A DNA stretch of 64,000 nucleotides from Planctomycetaceae bacterium (lineage in GTDB: Bacteria > Planctomycetota > Planctomycetia > Pirellulales > Pirellulaceae): NCBI GenBank assembly GCA_016794985.1, contig JAEUIQ010000031.1, forward strand, positions 1-64,000. The letters are read 5' to 3'. The notes below the pieces were generated by a model, which did no database searches, had not been told where the DNA came from, and saw only the letters and a program-made list of their open reading frames with translations. Each line of letters begins with the position of its first letter. The first letter of the stretch is position 1. Position numbers and translations under genes: made by a program. Below are positions 58,556 to 64,000 of the stretch, one piece after another.

Positions 58556-60001
58556 ATGAGCGAACCGCTCCCCTTATTGGCCGCGTCCGATTTGACTCCT
58601 GGTCGGATCGTGGAGTTATTGGATCAATACATCATCGGGCAAGCAGCGGCCAAACGGAGCGTCGCGGTTGCGGTGCGTAATCGTTGGCGGCGACAACAGT
58701 TGAACGACGATCTACGCCAAGAGGTCAACCCCAAGAACATCTTGATGATTGGCCCGACCGGCGTTGGCAAGACGGAGATCGCTCGACGATTGGCCAAGAT
58801 CACGGGAGCCCCTTTTATCAAGGTCGAAGCGACCAAATTTACAGAGGTGGGCTATTATGGTCGCGATGTCGAGAGCATGATTCGCGAGTTGGTCGAAAAC
58901 GCGATCGTGTTGGTGAAGAAAGAACTCCAAATTCAAAATGAATCCACTGCCAACTCGAGATGCGAAGATCGCTTGCTCGATTTGCTCTGCGGTCCTCCAC
59001 CACATTCGATCCATTCCTCCCATTCTGCGCGACACGAAACCGCATCCGCCGTCGAAGTGGATGAAGAAGTCGGTGACGCCGAGTCGGGCCACTCCGAGTC
59101 GTCTTCGCGTACCACAGAATCCGACTCGTATACCAAACTGCGCGCCAAGATGCTGAGTAAACTTCGCGCGGGACAACTGGAAGACAAAGTCGTTGAGTTC
59201 CGAATTGAGCAAAAATCCAGCCCGATGGTCTTCGGAGCTTTAGGCGGCGATCACATGGATCGCGACATGCAGTCGATGCTGGAGAAGTTCATGCCCAAGT
59301 CTTCCAAGACCAAAAAAACCTCAATCAAAGAAGCGCGGAAGGTGGTCTTCGAGCAAGAGTTCGAAAAACTTTTGGACGAGGATCAGGTCAACAGTCAAGC
59401 CATCTCGTTGGCTGAGAACTTAGGAATCATTTTTTTGGACGAGATCGACAAGTTGGTCGCCAGCGAAGGCAAAGGAGCCGACGTTTCGCGACAAGGCGTG
59501 CAACGAGACCTCCTGCCGTTGGTCGAAGGGACAATCGTCAACACTCGCTACGGCCAAGTGCGAACCGATCACATCTTGTTCGTCGCGGCGGGGGCGTTTC
59601 ACAAGCATCAACCGAGTGACCTGATGCCTGAACTGCAAGGTCGTTTTCCAATACGCGTCGAATTGTCGAACCTGATCGAAGACGATTATGTTCGGATATT
59701 GGCGGAGCCTTCCAGCAGCTTGACTCGTCAGTATGCCGCCCTGCTCGAGACCGAAGGTGTTCGCTTGGAATTTACCTCCGACGGAATTCGGCAAATCGCG
59801 CGGCATGCGTTCCAGTTGAATCAAACCACGCAAAACATTGGAGCACGTCGTCTGCACACGCTGCTGGAGAGAATCTTGGAGGAGATCAGTTTCACTGCTC
59901 CCAGTCTTCGCGGACAACTGACCAAGATCGATGCGGTATACGTCGATTCACGACTCAAGGATCTGTTGGCCGACCAAGATCTCAGCCGGTTTATCCTCTA
60001 A
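58556..60001 (+). CDS. hslU: ATP-dependent protease ATPase subunit HslU
   Basis: The 481-residue product starts at ATG 58556 (an in-frame TTG at 58538 overlaps hslV). Walker A is GPTGVGKT at 66-73; Walker B is IIFLDEID with Asp295. Other signatures are GYYGRDVESMIRELVENA, the substrate-gripping GYVG-type loop (here GYYG) and the C-terminal LRGQLTKIDAVYVDSRLKDLLADQDLSRFIL that docks into HslV. The I-domain carries a Ser/His/Glu-rich insertion of about 40 residues at 140-190 not found in the 443-residue E. coli protein. It unfolds substrates and feeds them to HslV. It overlaps the dioxygenase gene by four bases at the 3' end, convergent. Confidence 0.95.
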   Translation: MSEPLPLLAASDLTPGRIVELLDQYIIGQAAAKRSVAVAVRNRWRRQQLNDDLRQEVNPKNILMIGPTGVGKTEIARRLAKITGAPFIKVEATKFTEVGYYGRDVESMIRELVENAIVLVKKELQIQNESTANSRCEDRLLDLLCGPPPHSIHSSHSARHETASAVEVDEEVGDAESGHSESSSRTTESDSYTKLRAKMLSKLRAGQLEDKVVEFRIEQKSSPMVFGALGGDHMDRDMQSMLEKFMPKSSKTKKTSIKEARKVVFEQEFEKLLDEDQVNSQAISLAENLGIIFLDEIDKLVASEGKGADVSRQGVQRDLLPLVEGTIVNTRYGQVRTDHILFVAAGAFHKHQPSDLMPELQGRFPIRVELSNLIEDDYVRILAEPSSSLTRQYAALLETEGVRLEFTSDGIRQIARHAFQLNQTTQNIGARRLHTLLERILEEISFTAPSLRGQLTKIDAVYVDSRLKDLLADQDLSRFIL

Positions 60002-60696
60002 GCTTTCGCCATGACGATGTCGAAGGCACCGTTCCAAGGTTGGGCCGCGTCGGCCGGTTTGTCCAATTCGACAGTGACCTGCTGGCGTTGTTTGGCATCG
60101 AGTTGTCGATAGATGCCGTCCTTCGCGTTGTCTTCGCCATACTCGGAAAAGTAGCACTGCGTCACGAGACGTTTGTGTTGCGGGCTGTCAATTCGATAGT
60201 GAATATGTCGACCGGTACGGCCAGGGTACTTGCCTGGAATGATCGTCTTGAACGAATACTTGCCATCCGCAGCCGTGATCGCACGGCCCCAAAATTGAAA
60301 ATTGTTATCCAGCAAAAGCGGATTCTCGCCGTCGCGAGAATGGTTGTAACGGCCCGAGGCACAGGCTTGCCAAACTTCGACGACCGATCCCGCCAGTGGT
60401 TGGCCACGTCGATCAGTAACCGTCCCGTTGACGACCACCAATTGCCCTTTCGCCAACTCGTGGCCGGTCATTTTTTGACTGAGGTCCGCGTCGTTGAACA
60501 TTTGTTGTTCAATAGCGGTCTCAGGATAGAAGGGTCCCTCCGTTTGCGTAGGCGTCAACGGCAAGTCTTCGCTGGGCATCCATAAACCGTTGGCGGCCAA
60601 TGCCCAGCCGGGTAGCGCGCAGGCCATTCCACCACTTAATGCTTGCAGGAAATGACGTCGGCCCAGTGTCGAAGCGGGAACACGTGCAGAAAACAT
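59998..60696 (-). CDS. Exported intradiol dioxygenase-like protein
   Basis: The 232-residue product has a twin-arginine-like signal (RRHFLQALSGGMACALPGWALA) and an intradiol dioxygenase domain close to the protocatechuate 3,4-dioxygenase beta subunit: QTEGPFYPE, VTDRRGQPLAGSVVEVWQACASGRYNHSRD and the iron-ligand region GKYPGRTGRHIHYRI (Tyr and His ligands) with ending WNGAFDIVMAKA. Members of this exported group are frequent in planctomycetes; the substrate is an aromatic diol if the enzyme is active. The Fe ligands Tyr, Tyr, His, His all seem present. It lies leftward in a group with the lipoprotein and TolC genes. Confidence 0.88.
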   Translation of the reverse strand: MFSARVPASTLGRRHFLQALSGGMACALPGWALAANGLWMPSEDLPLTPTQTEGPFYPETAIEQQMFNDADLSQKMTGHELAKGQLVVVNGTVTDRRGQPLAGSVVEVWQACASGRYNHSRDGENPLLLDNNFQFWGRAITAADGKYSFKTIIPGKYPGRTGRHIHYRIDSPQHKRLVTQCYFSEYGEDNAKDGIYRQLDAKQRQQVTVELDKPADAAQPWNGAFDIVMAKA

Positions 60697-60773
60697 GAGG
60701 AACTCCGGAAGGCATGCGGTGACGAGAGGATACGGCCCGCTCCATAGTATACTACGATTTTGTCGCGGCTGTA

Positions 60774-61289
60774 CTATTGACGCGCGGTGACTTGCCGTAT
60801 CGATTGACGCTCGAAACGCCGGCCTGTCGGCAACGGAGCAGTCGGAGTCGTCGCCAGCCTTCTGGGGGCGTCCACATGCAATCGAGGCTGCGGCGAGGTT
60901 CTTCGCGACTGAGTATCTTCTTTGACGCTGACCGGTTTGGCGGGCGTTGGCACGGGACGCTGAATCAACTCGCGTGCAGGTGGACCAGTAGCCGGTGCTG
61001 GTTGAGGAGCCGCGGGGGTAGGTTGCGGGTTCGCTGAGTTTTCCTTGGAGTCCGGCAGCGTCTCGGGCGCGATCTCAATGCCCTCCGAGTACATCAGCTC
61101 CTGTCCACTCATCCCCGCGTTGGGATCCGAGAAGACCGATCCGACGCGACCGGAACTGGGATTGGTTCGTTCCAATAATTCGCTGGTAGCCAAATAGTCG
61201 TTGTCGTACAGGCCGCAGCACATGGCACAACCGCTGGATAGCAGCAGCGCGCTTGATGCAAACAAAAGTTGATAACATCGTGCGAACAT
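60774..61289 (-). CDS. Pro-rich lipoprotein
   Basis: The 171-residue product begins with a lipoprotein signal (MFARCYQLLFASSALLLSSGCAMC); the SSGC lipobox gives the modified Cys. The rest is low in regular structure and rich in Pro, Thr, Ser and Arg, with PQPTPAAPQPAPATGPP- and TPAKPVSV-like segments, so it is probably a flexible envelope tether. No family was recognised. It starts 38 bases after the end of the TolC-family gene on the same strand, likely co-transcribed. Confidence 0.7.
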   Translation of the reverse strand: MFARCYQLLFASSALLLSSGCAMCCGLYDNDYLATSELLERTNPSSGRVGSVFSDPNAGMSGQELMYSEGIEIAPETLPDSKENSANPQPTPAAPQPAPATGPPARELIQRPVPTPAKPVSVKEDTQSRRTSPQPRLHVDAPRRLATTPTAPLPTGRRFERQSIRQVTARQ

Positions 61290-61326
61290 GACATTGATTC
61301 CTAGCTATGAAGCTGTACGGGATGGA

Positions 61327-63699
61327 CTATTGGGCCTTGATTTGGGCAACCGACTTTCGAGTCGGGCGATAGCTTTGGCTTTGACGGCGCTGGGAGGTAG
61401 CCGGAGCTGCTTGCCGCACGACTTCTGGCTCCGTTGCCGAAACCTGTTGGACGGCATAAGGCGATTCGCTGAACGAGCCAGTTCCACGCGGAGCGGACGG
61501 TCGGTTGCGAGTCACCGTCGTTGTTTGCCGAAGTTGGTTTCTGTTTGTCGATTCTTGCGACAACGTATCCCCAGCGTCTTCCCAAGAATCGTATCCTTCT
61601 AACTCCAGGGTTGTCTCGTTCGAGATCTCCCCTTCCAGAATCAACTCACCACCTTCTTCGAAAACCACATCGGATGGTATCGTTTCGCCTTCCATCATTT
61701 CGGGGGACCAGTCGCCGTTGGCGTGCTGGCGAGTGGCATGGGGGCCTTGGCTAACGACGGCCGGTCGCGTGAAGGCATAGTTCATTTCGCGGCTCGCTCC
61801 GCGTCGGCGGGCATGCTCTTGGGCGTCGACATACGCTTTGCCAACCCATGGCCCTTCGGCGAATGTGACTCCACAGTAGTCCAAAGTGGTTCCCTTGCGA
61901 CGGTGGACCAACGCAATGGATTTGTTGTATTCTGTCAGGGCAGTGTAATAGGCAACTTGTGACTGGGAGCGTCCTCGCTGTGCCTCTAACAAGGCGTCCA
62001 GAGCGACGGTGCCCAGCTTGTAGTTCTCCAAAACCGATTCGGCCGCTGTCGTAGATGCAACCCAACGGTTGAAATGAGTTTGCGCCATGCGGTAGTTGGT
62101 GTTCAATGCTCGCAAGGCTTGCGTCAATTCTCGCGAGGCGTCGAGCTCCATGTCCTCCAACCGAGCGAATTGACGAGCCAGTTTCAACTGGGCATTGCGG
62201 ACATTCGACAGCTCGCGGCGATAACCCACGGGCATTCCAAACTCGATACCCAAACGGCCTTCTTGGTAATCGCCTGAGCTCAAGTCTTCCCAAGCTTCCG
62301 ACCCTGGGTTAGGGAAACGGATGCCTGTCCCATCAGCGCTGATCAGGTTTTCACCTAAACCGATCAAGCGATACATCCCGGTCACATTCAAGTTTGGCAA
62401 CAGTGCGTTCTTGCTATGCGAAACCGCCAATTGACGCTTCTTCAATTCCCAACGTTCTTGACGCAGACTTGGTTGGAATGTGAGGGCTTCGTCCATCGCA
62501 TCGTACCAATTGAAGACCACTGCAGCTTCAGTGGGTTCGTCGGCGGGGCGGATCAAGCGACCGTCGGTCATCGCGATTCCCATCAAGAAACGCAAGTTGT
62601 TCTCAGCATCCAACAATGCGGTGTAGGCTCGCTCCTTTTCCGCACGGAAGAAGAAATACTGCTCGCGTGCTTGGGCTTCTTCCGCAACCGAACGTTCACG
62701 CACCTTGAGGTTCTCGTTGACCACTTTCCAAGTTGCATGTGCTGAGTTGAAGCCGTCTTGAGCCGCTTGATAGTTGCGGTAGGCGGCGTACAAATCCCAG
62801 TAGCGAATCTCGACATTGGCGACCATGTTTTGGAGTTGACCTTCCAAGTTCGCCAATTCTTGGTCCGTGTTGATCCGAGCAAAGATCACTGGCATACGAT
62901 TGATCAACTCGCCGCGTCCGCGCAGCAAGGGCTGGCGAAATTCTGCTTCCAAGGATGTCGAGTAGAAGCTTGGCAACGCTTGCAAGGTTCCTGGCAAGTT
63001 GTTGCTGGTGTAGCCGGTCACGTTGCGAAGGAAGAACTGAGTACCTGTAGCTGTCTTCTTCGACAGTTCCGTTTGGAAATTCACTTGGTCTTGATTAAAG
63101 ACGTTGTTGTTCGAGTCCAAAATAGTGTTGCGTGGACGGTCCAATCGTTCCCAGTTTAGAGCAGAGGTGAACTGAGCGTCGAATTCCGCCAATGCGGCTT
63201 CAACGCCCTGGTTGACGTCCAAGCTGGTGTTGGTGGGGATGTTCCCTGCTGGGCTGATTTGACCTGGTGTGCCGATGATCCCTGGTTCGGTTTCGCGAAT
63301 GGCGGCGTTGTACATCGTGCCAGCTTGGTTCACGTTGTTGATCAAATTATCAACACCGGGAGCCACGCGATTGTCTTGCAAGCCTGGCGTGCCGTAGCCG
63401 CGAATCAACTTGTTGTTAAGCAAGGCTGTCGCGATGGCTTCTTCCAATCGCAAGTCCCAGAAGCTGCCAAATTGGTTGTTTTGGATGGACAGCGGTTCAT
63501 GGGCCTGAGTGACTTCGGCCAAAGGCGAGATTTCCACGTCCGGAAACTCGAGATCCGTTGCCTTGTCCAAATAGTTCGCTAACTGGCCATCGCCGCGCCG
63601 GTAGATCGGTTGCCGGGGATTGCAACCGGAAAACAGCACCGCAGTAATCAATAGAACATACCATTGGGGGTGATTGTACCAACGCATTGCTCTGGGCAT
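61327..63699 (-). CDS. TolC-family outer-membrane efflux protein
   Basis: The product is 790 residues from ATG 63699 (MPRAMRWYNHPQWYVLLITAVLFSGC; an ATG at 63687 is also possible), with a lipoprotein-type signal ending in FSGC. The OEP domain occupies most of the sequence, with long coiled-coil helices such as LANLEGQLQNMVANVEIRYWDLYAAYRNYQAAQDGFNSAHATWKVVNENL and SNVRNAQLKLARQFARLEDMELDASRELTQALRALNTNYRMAQTHFNRWVASTTAAESVLENYKLGTVALDALLEAQR. The C-terminal extension of about 150 residues is rich in Thr, Pro and Glu, unusual for the family. It would form a trimeric channel. No inner-membrane pump gene is adjacent. Confidence 0.9.
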   Translation of the reverse strand: MPRAMRWYNHPQWYVLLITAVLFSGCNPRQPIYRRGDGQLANYLDKATDLEFPDVEISPLAEVTQAHEPLSIQNNQFGSFWDLRLEEAIATALLNNKLIRGYGTPGLQDNRVAPGVDNLINNVNQAGTMYNAAIRETEPGIIGTPGQISPAGNIPTNTSLDVNQGVEAALAEFDAQFTSALNWERLDRPRNTILDSNNNVFNQDQVNFQTELSKKTATGTQFFLRNVTGYTSNNLPGTLQALPSFYSTSLEAEFRQPLLRGRGELINRMPVIFARINTDQELANLEGQLQNMVANVEIRYWDLYAAYRNYQAAQDGFNSAHATWKVVNENLKVRERSVAEEAQAREQYFFFRAEKERAYTALLDAENNLRFLMGIAMTDGRLIRPADEPTEAAVVFNWYDAMDEALTFQPSLRQERWELKKRQLAVSHSKNALLPNLNVTGMYRLIGLGENLISADGTGIRFPNPGSEAWEDLSSGDYQEGRLGIEFGMPVGYRRELSNVRNAQLKLARQFARLEDMELDASRELTQALRALNTNYRMAQTHFNRWVASTTAAESVLENYKLGTVALDALLEAQRGRSQSQVAYYTALTEYNKSIALVHRRKGTTLDYCGVTFAEGPWVGKAYVDAQEHARRRGASREMNYAFTRPAVVSQGPHATRQHANGDWSPEMMEGETIPSDVVFEEGGELILEGEISNETTLELEGYDSWEDAGDTLSQESTNRNQLRQTTTVTRNRPSAPRGTGSFSESPYAVQQVSATEPEVVRQAAPATSQRRQSQSYRPTRKSVAQIKAQ

Positions 63700-64000
63700 C
63701 CTGGCTGAGCCGTCGGGAATTGGTCCGCAGCGACACACGAGTGTTGCTGTTTCCAAAATCCTCGTTTAGCAGTTGAGTTACCCCCCCGGGTAAGGCACGA
63801 TCGCAGCGTGCCACCGGAAATAAAATTCCGGCTTCATCAGCAAGAATCGACTAGGCTGCCGCTAAACTTGAGGTAATCGCTACAGTTTGCCAGAATTGCG
63901 GCGATCCGCTGTTAGGAATGCTAGCAAACTTATGGCACCGCACGGTCCGGAGCGGGATTGGTTGTATGTCGCAAAAAACGCGGCATTTTCTTTGGTGTAT
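63700..64000. other. Upstream spacer of the TolC-family gene, with two adjacent hairpins
   Basis: No gene is recognised. On either strand two perfect stems lie next to each other: GGCACG/CGTGCC (63794-63812, seven-base loop) and CCGGAA/TTCCGG (63814-63831, loop ATAAAA). They would be in the 5' leader of the leftward TolC-family transcript. Whether they act as an attenuator or an element of the opposite neighbour cannot be told; the second stem is not followed by a T-run on the plus strand. A run of seven C lies at 63781-63787. Confidence 0.4.

Noticed and set aside
63938-63972. End-of-window CGGTCCGGAGCGGGATTGG with TTGTATGTCG as another copy of the 42-kb palindrome array
   Set aside because: Only about ten bases agree in order with the array; there is no hairpin core, so chance cannot be excluded.

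Overview
The window looks like a chromosomal segment of a planctomycete, most likely of the Pirellula/Rhodopirellula group. The evidence is a set of features typical of that lineage: an ECF-type sigma factor beside a very large Ser/Thr kinase with WD40 repeats, an exported DUF1080 protein, a DUF1579 protein, a Tat-exported Gfo/Idh/MocA oxidoreductase, several small lipoproteins, HslVU, and long spacers carrying degenerate repeats. No phage, plasmid, CRISPR or intact insertion sequence is visible. The species assignment is an inference; no rRNA is present.

Layout. 1-4.2 kb is poor in intact genes: a pentapeptide-repeat membrane protein, a P-loop nucleoside-kinase-like protein, and remnants including a dynamin-like GTPase missing its centre. 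4.4-12.5 kb is a signalling block: ECF sigma factor, 1807-residue WD40 kinase, and opposite them two lipoproteins (one with six CxxC pairs) and a DUF697-like membrane protein. 13-17.6 kb holds small metabolic or stress genes (TIGR01777 epimerase, GNAT acetyltransferase, DUF1579, a YciI-SnoaL fusion, YdeI/OmpD-associated). 17.6-19.3 kb is a repeat-filled desert. 20-29 kb has a dipeptidyl-peptidase IV-like S9 peptidase swollen by Gln-rich inserts, an exported protein with SPOR-like modules, EVE, flotillin FloA and a formimidoylglutamase-like protein. tRNA-Leu(GAG) follows at 29.3 kb.

29.4-38.7 kb runs leftward: an overlapping set (Gfo/Idh/MocA oxidoreductase, RND exporter, membrane protein) and a nucleotide-sugar pair, in which an FKP-like sugar kinase fused to a UDPGP-type pyrophosphorylase follows a GalU-like nucleotidyltransferase. 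38.8-43 kb has an M1 peptidase, a GGDEF-EAL protein, a palindromic tandem repeat with a terminator, and DUF1080. 43-51.2 kb has an RluA pseudouridine synthase and then a compact rightward operon: hydrolase, PhoH, 7TM-HD (PgpH-like), YbeY, CNNM/CorC and an unknown. 51.2-64 kb has a sodium:solute symporter, YedE-like protein, a HEAT-like exported protein, cytidine deaminase, MoaD/ThiS-like protein, isochorismatase-like hydrolase, HslV-HslU, an intradiol dioxygenase-like protein, a lipoprotein and a TolC-family outer-membrane factor.

The most unusual items are the kinase-pyrophosphorylase fusion, the Gln-rich S9 peptidase, the 30/31-bp palindromic tandem array at 42.1 kb, and the dispersed repeat family shared by 1.65 kb and 17.8 kb. 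Every functional call rests on motif reading only; no similarity search was run.
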